In this document: positions 1 through 11,431 of the stretch, piece by piece
Numbering within the stretch: position 1 is the first letter of the stretch
Layout of the letters: each line of letters begins with the position of its first letter
From: Loktanella atrilutea
GTDB lineage: Bacteria > Pseudomonadota > Alphaproteobacteria > Rhodobacterales > Rhodobacteraceae
Direction of reading: 5' to 3'
Length of the DNA: 64,000 nt
Assembly (NCBI RefSeq): GCF_900128995.1
Contig: NZ_FQUE01000004.1
Span: 186,001-250,000 of the forward strand
Made by a program: the position numbers and the translations under genes
Notes under the pieces: model-generated
The model's database searches: none
What the model saw: only the letters and a program-made list of their open reading frames with translations
Told to the model about the DNA's origin: nothing

Positions 1-3000
1 TGGTGGCGCTGCTGTCCAACGGGCGGCTGTCGTCGCTGGTGTCGGGCACCGGGGCCGGTCCGCTGTGGCTGGACGACATCGCGATCACCCGCTGGCGGCC
101 CGATCCGACCGTCGACACCGGCGGCATCTATCTGTTCCTGCGCGACGCCGCCTCGCACGACTGGTGGTCGGCCACGACCACGCCGCGCGCCGCCCATGGC
201 GAAACCGCGCGGGCCGTCTTTTCGGTTCACAAGGCAGAGTTCGCCAAGTCGGCCCACGGCATCGACAGCCTGATGGAGGTGATCGTCGCGACCGAGGCAA
301 TGGGCGAGGGGCGGCGGTTGACCCTGCGCAACACCACCACCCGCAGCCGCACCATCGAGGTCACGAGCTACGGCGAGATCGTGCTGGACAGGGCGGATGC
401 CGATATCGCGCACCCGGCGTTTTCCAAGATGTTCGTGAAGACCGCGATCCGCGACGACGGCCGCACCATCACCGCCTTTCGCAACCCGCGCGCCGCCGGC
501 GACCGGGTGCTGCACATGGCGCACCTGCTGGCCGGCGCCGCCGACCGCAGGCCGGCGCAGGCGGAAACCGACCGCCGGGCCTTTATCGGGCGGGGGCGCG
601 ATCTGGGCACGGCGGCGGCCTTCGATGCCGGGGCGCGGCTGGGCGGGGCGGACGGCTTTACCCTGGACCCGATCTTTGCCATCCGCCGTCAGGTGACGAT
701 CCCGCCGGGCAAGACCGTGGCGCTGACCTACTGGACATTGGTCGCCGACACGGCAGAGGAACTCGATCATGCGATCCTGCACCACCGGCAGGACGACATC
801 TTTGCCCACGAAGACCGGATGACCTGGAGCATGAGCCAGGTGCAGCTGCGCCACGCGGCGATTTCCCTGCCCGAGGCGGCGCTGTTCCGGCAGGTCGCGG
901 CGGGCCTGCTGTGGCCGGACCCGCGCCTTGCGATCCAGGACGAGGGGCTGCGCGACGCGGTCGGCCCGCAGGACGCGCTGTGGCCGCTGGGGCTGTCGGG
1001 CGACCATCCGATCATGCTGCTGCGCACCGACGACGAGGCGGACCTTGAAATCGTGCGCCGGGCGATCCGGCTGGCGGACTATCTGCGGCTGCACGGGCTG
1101 CAGGCGGATCTGGTGATCCTGAACGAACGCAAATCGTCCTATACGCAGGACCTGCAGGCGACGATCCAGAACATGTGCGACATGGCGGCACGGGCCGGGC
1201 ACCTCGACCCCGCGCGGCGCACGGTTTTCCCGGTGCGGCGCGACCAGATCTCCGACACGACGTTCGAGACCCTGATCTCGACCGCCCGCATCGTGCTGCA
1301 CACCCGGAACGGCAAGCTGGGCGAGCAGCTGGCGCGGTTGCTGGTGCCGGGCGAGGGCGTGCCGCCGCCCGCCATCGCCCTGCCGGCGCATCTGCCGCCG
1401 CTGCACCGCCGCACCCCCGATTTCCCGCAAGAGGATCTGCCGATGTGGAACGGCACCGGCGGATTCTCGGCCGACGGTCTGGAATACGTCGTGCGGATGC
1501 GCCACGGCGAACGCACGCCGCATCCCTGGATCAACGTCATTGCGCACGAGGATTTCGGGTTTCACGTCTCGGCCGGCGGTGCCGCCTTCACGTGGTCCGT
1601 GAACTCTCGCGATTACCAGATCACACCGTGGAGCAACGATCCCGTCAGCAACCGCCCCGGCGAGGCGATCCTGATCCACGACCCCGCGACCGGGCGCGTG
1701 ATCTCTCCCTTCGCGGCGCTGTCTGACGATCCCCATGCGATCCACGAGGCGCGGCACGGGCTGGGGCGGTCGACCTTCCGGGTCTGGACCGACTGGATCG
1801 AGGCCGAGGCGGTGATGACGCTTGTGCCGGACGCACCGGCGCGGCTGACCGCGCTGACCCTGCGGCACCGGGGCGCGCAGCCCCTGCGGCTGAACGTGAT
1901 CGCCTGTGCCGAGCTGGTGCTGGACAACAACCGGGGCCGCACCGCGCAGGTGATCCGGGCGGGGCGCGATGCGGCGCTGAACGCCGTCGTCGGGCGCAAT
2001 GCCTATGGCACCGCCATCACCGGGCGCGTCACGGCGCTGACTGCCAGCCTGCCGCTGCAGGCGACGACGGTGTCCCGCGGCGCCTACCTTGGGCGCAACG
2101 GCGATCCGGCGCGGCCTGCCGCGCTGCACGCCTGGCCACAGGCGGACGGCACGGGCGGCGATCCCTGCCTTGCGGCGCGGGTCGCCGTGACGGTGCCGCG
2201 CGGTGAAGCGCGGCAGGTGACCTTCATCCTCGCCGATGCCGAGGAGGCAGAGATCGGCGACGTGCTGAAACGCGCCCGTGCCGCGGATGCGGTGCCGCAG
2301 GCGCTGGAGGCGGTGCGGACGGAATGGTCCGACTTCCTTGGCCATCTGCAGATCGACACGCCCGATCCGCAGATGAACCTGATGGTCAACACATGGCTGC
2401 CCTATCAGTCGCTGACCTGCCGCATTCGGGCGCGCAGCGCCTTCTATCAGGCCTCGGGTGCCTATGGCTTTCGCGACCAGTTGCAGGATACATCGGCGCT
2501 GATCCTGCAGGACCCGGGGCTGGCGCGGGCGCAGATCCTGAACGCCGCCAGCCGCCAGTTTCCCGAAGGCGACGTGCAGCACTGGTGGCTGCCGCGCAGC
2601 GGGGCGGGGGTGCGGACGACGATTTCCGACGACGTGGTCTGGCTGGCCCATATCACCGCGCGCTACGTCACCATGACCGGCGACCGGGCGGTGCTGGACG
2701 AACCCCTGCACTTCGTCGCGGGGGCCGCGCTGGCGGAGGGCGCGCACGATGCCTTCTACACGCCGGAACGGACGGACCGGCAGGCGCCGCTTTACGAGCA
2801 TTGCATTCTGGCGCTGGACCTTGCGATCGCGCGCACCGGCTCGCGCGGCCTGCCGCTGATGCTGGGTGGCGACTGGAACGACGGCATGAACCGCGTGGGC
2901 GAGGCCGGGCAGGGCGAGAGCGTCTGGCTGGGCTGGTTCCTGATGGCGACGCTGGATGCCTTCCTGCCGCTGGCCGAGGCGCGGGGCGATACCGCCCGCG

Positions 3001-3803
3001 TGGCCAGGTTGAGCGACCATCGCGTCAACCTGCTGGCGGCGCTGGAAGGTGCCGGCTGGGACGGGGCATGGTATCGCCGGGCCTATTACGACGACGGCAC
3101 GCCGCTGGGGTCGAAGGACAGTGCGGAGTGCCGGATCGATTCCATTGCCCAGTCGTGGGCCGCGATCTCTGCCGCCGGTGATCCCGACCGGGCGCGACAG
3201 GCGCTGGATTCGGTGATGACACACCTTGCCGACCGGGACGACGGGCTGCTGCGCCTGTTCACCCCGCCGTTCGCCGACACCGACCGCGAGCCGGGCTACA
3301 TCAAGGGCTATCCCCCCGGCGTGCGCGAGAACGGCGGGCAATACACCCACGCGGCGACGTGGGTCGTCCATGCGTTGGGCCGGTCCGGCCGCGGGACGGA
3401 GGCGCTGGCGATGTTCGACCTGATCAACCCGATCAGCCATACGCAGACGCCGGCTGCCGTCGCACGCTACCGGGTGGAGCCCTATGTCGTGGCCGCCGAT
3501 GTCTATGGCTCGGGAACACGCACCGGGCGGGGCGGCTGGACGTGGTATACCGGATCGGCCAGCTGGCTTTATCGCGCGGCGGTAGAGGGGATCCTTGGCA
3601 TCACGCTGGTCGGCGGTGACCGGGTGGCGGTCGATCCCGCGTTGCCGGACGGGTGGGACGGGTTCACCGCCACCCTGCGGCACGCCGGGCGCAGCCACCA
3701 GATCGCAGTGCGGCGGCAGGACGGGCAGGTCGTCGTGACCTGCGACGGACGCACCTGTGACGAGGGGGTCTGGTCGCTGGGCGATGCGGCGGCGGTGGCC
3801 TGA
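1..3803 (+). CDS. Cyclic beta-1,2-glucan synthase-like protein (NdvB/ChvB/Cgs), C-terminal part
   Basis: Open from the left edge, so only the C-terminal ~1267 residues are present; full-length family members have about 2,800. The first visible residues (VALLSNGR, then a TRWRPD segment) match an internal region of the family, so the GTG at position 3 is not a true start. Two carbohydrate-binding/GH94-type beta-sandwich regions (about residues 1-270 and 480-780) precede an alpha/alpha barrel of the cellobiose-phosphorylase type. The general-acid motif GGDWNDGMNRVG lies near residue 957. In known members the glycosyltransferase part elongates a linear beta-1,2-glucan at the inner membrane and the C-terminal phosphorolysis domain controls chain length before cyclisation. 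The product is a periplasmic osmoregulated glucan. The transferase half lies outside the window, so substrate linkage is inferred from family. A plain GH94 phosphorylase is less likely because of the duplicated N-terminal modules. Confidence 0.85.
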   Translation, partial: VALLSNGRLSSLVSGTGAGPLWLDDIAITRWRPDPTVDTGGIYLFLRDAASHDWWSATTTPRAAHGETARAVFSVHKAEFAKSAHGIDSLMEVIVATEAMGEGRRLTLRNTTTRSRTIEVTSYGEIVLDRADADIAHPAFSKMFVKTAIRDDGRTITAFRNPRAAGDRVLHMAHLLAGAADRRPAQAETDRRAFIGRGRDLGTAAAFDAGARLGGADGFTLDPIFAIRRQVTIPPGKTVALTYWTLVADTAEELDHAILHHRQDDIFAHEDRMTWSMSQVQLRHAAISLPEAALFRQVAAGLLWPDPRLAIQDEGLRDAVGPQDALWPLGLSGDHPIMLLRTDDEADLEIVRRAIRLADYLRLHGLQADLVILNERKSSYTQDLQATIQNMCDMAARAGHLDPARRTVFPVRRDQISDTTFETLISTARIVLHTRNGKLGEQLARLLVPGEGVPPPAIALPAHLPPLHRRTPDFPQEDLPMWNGTGGFSADGLEYVVRMRHGERTPHPWINVIAHEDFGFHVSAGGAAFTWSVNSRDYQITPWSNDPVSNRPGEAILIHDPATGRVISPFAALSDDPHAIHEARHGLGRSTFRVWTDWIEAEAVMTLVPDAPARLTALTLRHRGAQPLRLNVIACAELVLDNNRGRTAQVIRAGRDAALNAVVGRNAYGTAITGRVTALTASLPLQATTVSRGAYLGRNGDPARPAALHAWPQADGTGGDPCLAARVAVTVPRGEARQVTFILADAEEAEIGDVLKRARAADAVPQALEAVRTEWSDFLGHLQIDTPDPQMNLMVNTWLPYQSLTCRIRARSAFYQASGAYGFRDQLQDTSALILQDPGLARAQILNAASRQFPEGDVQHWWLPRSGAGVRTTISDDVVWLAHITARYVTMTGDRAVLDEPLHFVAGAALAEGAHDAFYTPERTDRQAPLYEHCILALDLAIARTGSRGLPLMLGGDWNDGMNRVGEAGQGESVWLGWFLMATLDAFLPLAEARGDTARVARLSDHRVNLLAALEGAGWDGAWYRRAYYDDGTPLGSKDSAECRIDSIAQSWAAISAAGDPDRARQALDSVMTHLADRDDGLLRLFTPPFADTDREPGYIKGYPPGVRENGGQYTHAATWVVHALGRSGRGTEALAMFDLINPISHTQTPAAVARYRVEPYVVAADVYGSGTRTGRGGWTWYTGSASWLYRAAVEGILGITLVGGDRVAVDPALPDGWDGFTATLRHAGRSHQIAVRRQDGQVVVTCDGRTCDEGVWSLGDAAAVA

Positions 3804-3889
3804 GGGCCGCCGCCGGTCACACCCGCTTGCATTGACGCTGGCCCCGATTTGCGATCATGGTCCGCGCGACCCAAGGACCGGACACCGCA

Positions 3890-5173
3890 ATGCCCCATAC
3901 GCCGCCCTTTGCCCGCTTCGAATGGCTGATCGCCTGGCGCTACATCCGCGCCAAGCGGGCCGAGGGCGGGGTGTCGACGATGACATGGATCAGCCTGATC
4001 GGGATCACGCTGGCGGTCTTCGCGCTGATCGCGACGCTGGCGATCCGGTCCGGTTTCCGGGCAGAGTTCGTGGATACGATCCTTGGCGCCAATGCCCATG
4101 TCACGGTCTATGAACAGACGCCCATTCAGGGCACCGACCAGTTCACCCGCATCATCAGCGACTACGCTGCCCTGACCGACCGCATTTCCAAGGTGCCCGG
4201 CGTCACCCGCGCCGCACCCCTTGTGCGCCAGCAGGTCATGGCGAACCGCGGCACGGAAAACGCAGGGGTCGAGGTCTTCGGTATCACCGAGGCCGACCTG
4301 CGCGCCGTCCCCCGCATCGCCAATCCCGAGGAGGCGGTCGGCAGCCTTGACAATTTCGCGCAGGGCATCGCCATCGGGTCGGGTGTGGCACGCGAACTGG
4401 GCGTGACCGTGGGCGACCGGATCAAGCTGATCTCCCCCAACGGCGTGCGCACCGCGATGGGCACCAGCCCGCGGGTCAGCGTCTATCCGGTCGAATACAT
4501 CTTCACCGCCGGGCGCTACGACATCGACAAGACGCGGGTCTACATGCCGCTGGAAGAGGCGCAGGTCTTCTTCAACCGCGAAGGCGTCGCCGACGAGATC
4601 GAGGTCATGGTCGCAGACCCTGACCGCGTCGAGGAGGTGATGCCCGGCATCCTCGCCGCCGCGGGCGACTATGCCTACCTGTGGTCCTGGCGTGACAGCG
4701 CGGGGGCCTTCCTGCGGGCGCTGACGGTCGAGGACAACGTGATGTTCGTCCTGCTGTCGATCCTCGTGCTGATCGCGTCCATGAACATCATTTCCGGCCT
4801 GATCATGCTGGTCAAGAACAAGGGTCGCGACATCGGCATCCTGCGCACCATGGGCCTGACCGAAGGGTCGATCCTGCGCATCTTCTTCATCTGCGGGGCG
4901 GGGATCGGGACCGTGGGGACGGTGTTGGGGCTGATCCTTGGCTGCCTGTTCGCGCTCTACATCGACCCGATCTTCTCTTTCGTGAACTACGTCGCGGGCG
5001 GCGGGGTCTGGGACCCCGAGATCCGGGGCATCTACGCACTGCCCGCGCAGCTGCAGCTGGGCGACGTGCTGTCGTCGGTGGTGCTGTCGCTGGGGCTGTC
5101 GTGGATCGTCACCATCTTTCCGGCCCGCCGCGCGGCCCGCATGAACCCGGTAGAGGCGCTGCGTTATGAGTGA
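3890..5173 (+). CDS. lolC: Lipoprotein-releasing ABC transporter permease LolC/LolE
   Basis: Inner-membrane permease of the Lol system, which extracts outer-membrane lipoproteins from the inner membrane for hand-over to LolA. About 427 residues, as usual. The N-terminus has the family motif with WRYIRAKR followed by TM1 (about residues 35-60). A large periplasmic domain follows (to about 255), then three TM segments (about 262-285, 310-340, 375-400) and the closing motif [19 protein letters not shown] chose ATG 3890, preceded by AAGGA at 3873-3877. The upstream in-frame ATG at 3857 lacks a ribosome site and adds 11 non-conserved residues. The stop overlaps lolD by 8 bp, so the two are one transcript. 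Alphaproteobacteria usually carry a single LolC/E-type permease acting as a homodimer, so C versus E cannot be assigned. Confidence 0.93.
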   Translation: MPHTPPFARFEWLIAWRYIRAKRAEGGVSTMTWISLIGITLAVFALIATLAIRSGFRAEFVDTILGANAHVTVYEQTPIQGTDQFTRIISDYAALTDRISKVPGVTRAAPLVRQQVMANRGTENAGVEVFGITEADLRAVPRIANPEEAVGSLDNFAQGIAIGSGVARELGVTVGDRIKLISPNGVRTAMGTSPRVSVYPVEYIFTAGRYDIDKTRVYMPLEEAQVFFNREGVADEIEVMVADPDRVEEVMPGILAAAGDYAYLWSWRDSAGAFLRALTVEDNVMFVLLSILVLIASMNIISGLIMLVKNKGRDIGILRTMGLTEGSILRIFFICGAGIGTVGTVLGLILGCLFALYIDPIFSFVNYVAGGGVWDPEIRGIYALPAQLQLGDVLSSVVLSLGLSWIVTIFPARRAARMNPVEALRYE

Positions 5174-5855
5174 TCCGATTCTGACGCTGCGCGACCTGCG
5201 CAAGGGCTACAACCACGGCAAGCCGAACGAGGTGCGCGTGCTGAACGGTGTCGACCTGACCGTCCAGCCGGGAGAGGTCGTGGCCCTCGTCGCGCCTTCG
5301 GGTGCGGGCAAGTCCACGCTGCTGCACATCGCGGGTCTGCTGGATACGCCCGACACCGGCACCGTGGCGATCCGGGGCGAGGACATGACCGATCTGGGCG
5401 ACCGCAGGCGCACCGCGATCCGGCGCAACGACGTGGGCTTCATCTATCAGTTCCACCACCTGCTGCCGGAGTTTTCCGCGCTGGAGAACATCACCCTGCC
5501 GCAGATGGCGAACGGCGTGGCGGATGCGGATGCCAAGGCCCGCGCGATGCAACTCCTCGACACCGTGGGCGTCGCCCACCGCGCCAGCCACCGCCCGGCG
5601 GAGCTGTCGGGCGGCGAGCAGCAGCGCGTCGCCTTCTGCCGCGCGCTGGCGAACGATCCCGTCCTGCTGCTGGCGGACGAGCCGACCGGCAACCTCGACC
5701 CCGCGACATCGGACCGGGTGTTCGACGCGCTGATGGGGCTGGTGCGCAGCACCGGCCTTGCGGCGGTGATCGCGACGCACAACCTCGACCTTGCCGCGCG
5801 GATGGACCGGGCGGTGCGGCTGGTGGACGGGCGTCTGGTGGCGGGCGCGGCCTAG
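5166..5855 (+). CDS. lolD: Lipoprotein-releasing system ATP-binding protein LolD
   Basis: ATPase subunit powering lipoprotein release with the permease encoded just upstream (8-bp overlap). 229 residues, normal for LolD. Walker A is APSGAGKST (residues 43-51), the Q-loop follows as [12 protein letters not shown], the ABC signature is LSGGEQQR, and Walker B is LLLADEPTG. The Q-loop/HHLLPEF stretch is typical of LolD rather than of MacB-type ATPases. The stop overlaps the convergent small transporter gene by 4 bp. With the Slam-type lipoprotein pair at 22.3-24.7 kb, this window holds two separate lipoprotein-handling functions. Confidence 0.94.
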   Translation: MSDPILTLRDLRKGYNHGKPNEVRVLNGVDLTVQPGEVVALVAPSGAGKSTLLHIAGLLDTPDTGTVAIRGEDMTDLGDRRRTAIRRNDVGFIYQFHHLLPEFSALENITLPQMANGVADADAKARAMQLLDTVGVAHRASHRPAELSGGEQQRVAFCRALANDPVLLLADEPTGNLDPATSDRVFDALMGLVRSTGLAAVIATHNLDLAARMDRAVRLVDGRLVAGAA

Positions 5856-6286
5856 ACCCGCTGGGTCACGTAGATCCCCGCGACCATCAGGGCGATGCCT
5901 GCCGCGCGGCTCCACGTCAGGACGGCGACGCGGGCGTTGAACAGGCCGAAGTGGTCGATCACCGCGGCGGCGATCAGCTGTCCCAGCAGGACGTAGAATA
6001 CCGCCCGCCCGATCCCCATGTCCGGGCCGATCCACGTGATCGCCAGCACGTAGAAGGCGACGAAGAACCCCGCCATGAACCATTGCCGCGGTGCGCCGGG
6101 CAGCTTCGCCACGGCACCGGGGTTCGTCACCAGCGCGGCGATCAGCGCGATGCCGAAGGCCACGGCGAACAGCACGCAGGCCGCCACCGCGGGCGACCCG
6201 ATGTGGCGCCCCAGCGCGCCGTTCATCGCGGCCAGTACCGGGATGCCGAATCCCGTGGCCAACATGATCCACACCTGCAACGACAT
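5852..6286 (-). CDS. DMT-superfamily transporter, YdcZ/DUF606 family
   Basis: Small integral membrane protein of about 144 residues with four or five predicted TM helices, the size and hydrophobic pattern of the YdcZ (DUF606) family, half-size relatives of EamA transporters. ATG 6286 starts MSLQVWIML and has a GAGG motif about 8 bases upstream. The longer frame back to 6361 adds an arginine-rich, non-hydrophobic stretch unlikely to be translated. Internal motifs include [11 protein letters not shown] after TM1 and [16 protein letters not shown] in the fourth helix, both typical of the family. Substrate is unknown. Convergent with lolD (4-bp overlap) and divergent from the cytochrome gene. Confidence 0.8.
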   Translation of the reverse strand: MSLQVWIMLATGFGIPVLAAMNGALGRHIGSPAVAACVLFAVAFGIALIAALVTNPGAVAKLPGAPRQWFMAGFFVAFYVLAITWIGPDMGIGRAVFYVLLGQLIAAAVIDHFGLFNARVAVLTWSRAAGIALMVAGIYVTQRV

Positions 6287-6378
6287 CGCCAACCTCACTT
6301 GCCAAGACGCCGTCCTGCGCCCATCGTCGCAGGCAACATGCGCCGGAGAACCGGCGCGCACAAGCGGGCGGGCACCTC

Positions 6379-6777
6379 ATGCGTTACATCATCCTCGGCC
6401 TTGGTCTTGCGCTGGCCGCCTGCGCCCCTGAAAGCAAGCAGATCGACGGAGAGGCGGCCTTCATGGCGCAGTGCGCCGGCTGTCACGGCAAGGGCGGGCG
6501 CGGCGACGGGCCGATGGCGGCGGGGCTGCCGAAGGCGCCCGCCGACCTGACCACGATCAGCGCCCGCAACGGCGGCACCTTTCCGCAGGACCGGGTGATG
6601 AGCCAGATCGACGGTTTCAACCGGGGTCAGCACGGCGGCGTCGATCCGATGCCGCATTTCGGCGACGGCGACCTCGGCCCCGTGGTGATGACGGAGGAGG
6701 ACGGCAACCCGGTGCCGGTGCCGGCCGAACTCCTCGCGCTGTCGAATTACCTAGCGCTGCTTCAGCGCCAGCCGTAG
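6379..6777 (+). CDS. Lipoprotein c-type cytochrome
   Basis: Predicted 132-residue monohaem cytochrome c anchored as a lipoprotein. The signal peptide ends in LALAACAPES, so the lipobox is LAAC with Cys16 the lipidated residue. The haem attachment site is CAGCH (about residues 32-36), and a candidate distal Met ligand lies in GVDPMPHFGD. It should sit on the periplasmic face of a membrane and shuttle electrons; its partner is not apparent from the neighbours. The C-terminal 27 bp overlap the end of the convergent DUF1194 gene. Class I fold is inferred from motif spacing. Confidence 0.85.
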   Translation: MRYIILGLGLALAACAPESKQIDGEAAFMAQCAGCHGKGGRGDGPMAAGLPKAPADLTTISARNGGTFPQDRVMSQIDGFNRGQHGGVDPMPHFGDGDLGPVVMTEEDGNPVPVPAELLALSNYLALLQRQP

Positions 6778-7458
6778 GGGCGGCACCTCTCCCGCGATTT
6801 CGAGGAACAGCTTGCGCTGCACGGCGGCGGCGAAGCTCTCGCGCCCCTCTGCCGTGACCATGAAGGCGCCCGGCCCGCCGATGATGTTGTCGGCATAAAG
6901 CTGTTCGAGATCGTAGCCCGCCCGGCGCGGGCTGTCGGGGCGCAGGATCGGCAGGGCGTTGATGACCGTGCCCTGCGCCAGCACCTGGTCGCGCGACGGG
7001 ACGATGGGCGGGCCGGACGAATTGCCCATGCTGTCGCCGGAAAAGTCGATGACATGGCGGAAGCCGTCGAAGTCGTTCACCTCGATCAGGCGCTGCCCCT
7101 CAAGCAACGCGGCACCGATGGCGTTGCGGCCAAAGGCGGCGCGGGGGGCGATGGTCAGGGCGTCGGCGAAGGCCTGCGCCGCGGGTCGCCCGTCGATCAG
7201 CATCCAGTCGACCACCTGCACCTGATTGGTGGCCCATTCGACGTAGGTCACGGCGATATGGCCGTGCAGGGTGTCGGCGATGGCGCCTTGCACGGCATCG
7301 GACAGCAGCGCGTCGGCGTAGCCCTGCCGCTGGAACGCCAGCTCGCCCGCGTCGATGGACCCGCTGGCATCCGCCAGCAGCACCAGTTCGAGAGAGGTTT
7401 CCGTCTGTGCCGCGGCGGCGGAGGCCCAGAGGGCGAGGGCGGGGATCAGGTATCGCAT
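6751..7458 (-). CDS. DUF1194 secreted protein, VWA-like domain (copy 1)
   Basis: Exported protein of 235 residues: signal peptide ending near ASAAAAQ, then a von Willebrand factor A-like domain from about residue 24. The MIDAS-type motif DASGSID (about residues 31-37) suggests bound divalent metal, but I cannot confirm a full MIDAS. Domain DUF1194 is recognised from the pattern LVLLADASGSID, YVEWATNQ, VIDFSGDSMGN and a C-terminal FLEIAGE segment. Function is unknown; VWA domains usually mediate protein-protein contact. It is the first of three DUF1194 paralogues in the window (others at 20.1 and 21.1 kb). Its 3' end overlaps the cytochrome gene tail-to-tail by 27 bp. Confidence 0.85.
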   Translation of the reverse strand: MRYLIPALALWASAAAAQTETSLELVLLADASGSIDAGELAFQRQGYADALLSDAVQGAIADTLHGHIAVTYVEWATNQVQVVDWMLIDGRPAAQAFADALTIAPRAAFGRNAIGAALLEGQRLIEVNDFDGFRHVIDFSGDSMGNSSGPPIVPSRDQVLAQGTVINALPILRPDSPRRAGYDLEQLYADNIIGGPGAFMVTAEGRESFAAAVQRKLFLEIAGEVPPLRLALKQR

Positions 7459-7580
7459 GGGACCGCAGGCTAGCGGACCCTTGGCCGGTTGCGGCCTGAC
7501 AATGGCGTGAAACGGCGTGTCATGCGGTGAAATGGCGCAGGATCGGCCTAGATTTCAGGCAACCCGAAGGAGAACCGCCC

Positions 7581-8231
7581 ATGAGACGCCCGCGCGCCGC
7601 CGCCCTGATCCTTGCCGCCCTGACCCTTGGCGCCACGACCGCCGGGGCCGGTCCCGTCAGCTTTTCCGACTGGAAGGAGCAGCGGCTGCAGCTGTTCGGG
7701 TCGAACGACTACAGCTTTGGTCAGACCCTGCAGATGGTGTCGAACGGGACGGTCAGCATCGCCTGGGGACGGGTGCCGCAGGGCGACTGGGGCGCCCGCC
7801 GCGCGTCGTGGACGTGGAACGTGACAGAGGGCGTGCCGCCGACGGACCTGAGCCGCAAGGGCGGCGACGACCGCAACCTCGCGGTCTATTTCGTCTTCGT
7901 GCCGGAGGCGGCGGCCGCCGGTCTCGCCTCCGCCGATATCAAGGCGCTGCTGGGCCGGTCCGACGTGCGGGTGCTGCAATATGCCTATGGCGGCAACAAC
8001 GCAGTGGGGTCCGTGCTGCCCTCGCCCTACGGCACGCCGGGCACCGGGGTCACGATCCCGCTGCGGCAGGCCGGGACGGGGTCGTATTCCGAGAGCGTGG
8101 ACCTCGCCGCCGACTACGCCCGCGCCTTCGGAGGTGAGCCCGGGGCGCTGATCGGGCTGGCGGTGTCGGGCGACAGCGACGACACGAAGAGCCGGATCGT
8201 GGCGGCGGTGGGTGGGTTGCGGGTGGAGTGA
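7581..8231 (+). CDS. DUF3047 secreted protein
   Basis: Protein of 216 residues with a signal peptide (MRRPRAAALILAALTLGATTAGA) followed by a domain I recognise as DUF3047 from the pattern WTWNV, GGDDRNLAVYFVFVP and LQYAYGG. ATG 7581 has a strong AAGGAG at 7567-7572; the longer frame from 7527 lacks one and would bury the signal peptide. Function is unknown. The fold looks like a periplasmic beta-sandwich, an inference from alternating hydrophobic strands. Divergent from the DUF1194 gene across about 120 bp, which may hold promoters for both. Confidence 0.8.
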   Translation: MRRPRAAALILAALTLGATTAGAGPVSFSDWKEQRLQLFGSNDYSFGQTLQMVSNGTVSIAWGRVPQGDWGARRASWTWNVTEGVPPTDLSRKGGDDRNLAVYFVFVPEAAAAGLASADIKALLGRSDVRVLQYAYGGNNAVGSVLPSPYGTPGTGVTIPLRQAGTGSYSESVDLAADYARAFGGEPGALIGLAVSGDSDDTKSRIVAAVGGLRVE

Positions 8232-9040
8232 GGGTGACCCGGCTACCAGTTTCGGATCACCATTGTCGATTAGCGGAGAAATCTTCGCAGGCTGCGACAG
8301 GCAAGCCCATTATTTCCGATGCGTTGGAGATGACTTTCAAAGAATTCTCCTGCTATGCAGGGCAACCATTATGAAAAAAGCTGAAACGCATTTCGATAAC
8401 TGGGAATTATGGCGTTTAAATTCTAATTTAGTATGTTTTCGATTTTTGGAGTCACCACTTCATTAAAGTAATTTGAAAAATATCCTCCGAAACTACTCTG
8501 CAATGTTCCGATTATAATGAACCAGATTTCCAACCGTCCAAATAGTTCGGCGAATCTTCCTTCAGTCTTACCGCTGTTTTCTATCAGTTCGACTTTTAAT
8601 TTAAAATCGGCTTCCTTCGCCAATAGTTCATCGTAGAGTTTGTTGTGTTCCTCAATGTCGCCTGATTGATTTTCCAATGAGTTTATGGCAACTGCCATGT
8701 CTGGCACGTTGGAATCTTGCAAACCTAACGAAGATAATAGTTTAAGATATGATAGAGTATGCATGTTGGCAGTGTTGTGTGCCACTGACTCATGGAAATC
8801 AGTTTTTGCTTGAAGGTAATTTATTCCGGAATTAATTGCGGCTGAGTTGGCATCTTGTAGAAACTTCTCCCTAAGCTGTCTGTTTCGGCCATAAAAATAT
8901 ACGCCATAGCAAATTATGATCGCGCCGTAGGCTTGGAAGAGCTGTGGATTGTTGTTTAGCAGTGAAGGAAGGCTCCAGAGACACCAAAACAATATAGCAA
9001 TAAGAATTAACGCCGGTGTGCGAATGATTTCTAACACGCT
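8232..9040. other. AT-rich island between the DUF3047 gene and parE
   Basis: Base composition falls abruptly from GC-rich to clearly AT-rich across this stretch, with codons such as AAT, TTA and ATA that are almost absent in the flanks. It holds one minus-strand gene (8423-9037). The remaining 190 bp (8232-8422) has no convincing gene, only a 31-codon ORF at 8371. No terminal repeats, integrase or transposase are visible. The boundary with parE is sharp: normal composition resumes at the parE stop codon. I read this as horizontally acquired DNA. Confidence 0.7.
8423..9037 (-). CDS. Hypothetical membrane protein in AT-rich island
   Basis: Not recognised. 204 residues. Two hydrophobic helices lie at the N-terminus (about residues 6-26 and 36-50), then a basic patch YGRNRQLREKF, a long charged helical region (about 55-165) that could form a coiled coil, and one hydrophobic segment near the C-terminus (about 170-190). 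Codon usage and base composition are unlike the neighbours, which suggests transfer. The start lies 3 bp after the parE stop on the same strand, so it may be expressed from the parE transcript. The arrangement (membrane anchor plus helical cytoplasmic part, isolated AT-rich gene) would fit an accessory or defence gene, but nothing in the sequence proves that. Confidence 0.6.
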   Translation of the reverse strand: MLEIIRTPALILIAILFWCLWSLPSLLNNNPQLFQAYGAIIICYGVYFYGRNRQLREKFLQDANSAAINSGINYLQAKTDFHESVAHNTANMHTLSYLKLLSSLGLQDSNVPDMAVAINSLENQSGDIEEHNKLYDELLAKEADFKLKVELIENSGKTEGRFAELFGRLEIWFIIIGTLQSSFGGYFSNYFNEVVTPKIENILN

Positions 9041-10996
<1,956 letters not shown>

Positions 10997-11056
10997 CAGG
11001 CTGCTCTAATTTGGTTTGCGCCATTGTGGCAGGCCCGGCGGGCCGGGGCAATCGGT

Positions 11057-11431
11057 TCAGACCTGCCCGCGCAGCCATGCGGTGAAATCGTCCTCGGGCA
11101 GGTGGCCCTGGGCGAGGCGGATGATCTGGTCGCCGATGACGGTGGGGGCCACGTTCAGGGTCACGCCGTTCAGGAACAGGCTGACGATCAGGGTGCGGTA
11201 GGCCGTGCGCTTGTTGCCGTCGTTGAAGCAATGCCCTTGCGCCACGGCCATCGCCTGGGCGGCCGCGAGGGCGAAGGCGTCCTCGATCATGCCATAGGCG
11301 AGCCGGTTCTCGACCCGGGACAGGGCACCGTCGAGTGACTTGTCCTTGGCCATGCCCTGCAGTTCGCCGGGGTTGAGGATGCCGTCGTGCAGATCGATGA
11401 TCTGCTGAACCGAGAGAAGAAGAAAGGTCAC
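11057..11431 (-). CDS. doc: Toxin of the Fic/Doc family (Doc, death-on-curing)
   Basis: 124 residues, typical for Doc. The Fic motif is HCFNDGNKRTA (about residues 67-77), with the catalytic His, the phosphate-binding GN and the Lys-Arg pair. Known Doc proteins phosphorylate elongation factor EF-Tu and stop translation; this mechanism is inferred from family. The start is GTG 11431, overlapping the antitoxin TGA (GTGA, 4 bp), so it is probably made by translational coupling at lower level than the antitoxin. The motif looks intact. No inhibitory helix with S/TxxxEG is seen within the toxin, as expected for a class where inhibition comes from the partner. Confidence 0.88.
   Translation of the reverse strand: MTFLLLSVQQIIDLHDGILNPGELQGMAKDKSLDGALSRVENRLAYGMIEDAFALAAAQAMAVAQGHCFNDGNKRTAYRTLIVSLFLNGVTLNVAPTVIGDQIIRLAQGHLPEDDFTAWLRGQV

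Noticed and set aside
3569-5203. 544-codon minus-strand ORF opposite lolC
   Set aside because: It is antisense to well-conserved LolC/LolD sequence, is dominated by Asp/Arg/His/Gly low-complexity runs typical of GC-rich shadow frames and has no motif.
8371-8466. 31-codon ORF starting MKKAETHFDNW in the AT-rich stretch after the DUF3047 gene
   Set aside because: It overlaps the 3' end of the opposite-strand membrane gene, has no ribosome site and no recognisable features; AT-rich DNA gives such ORFs by chance.
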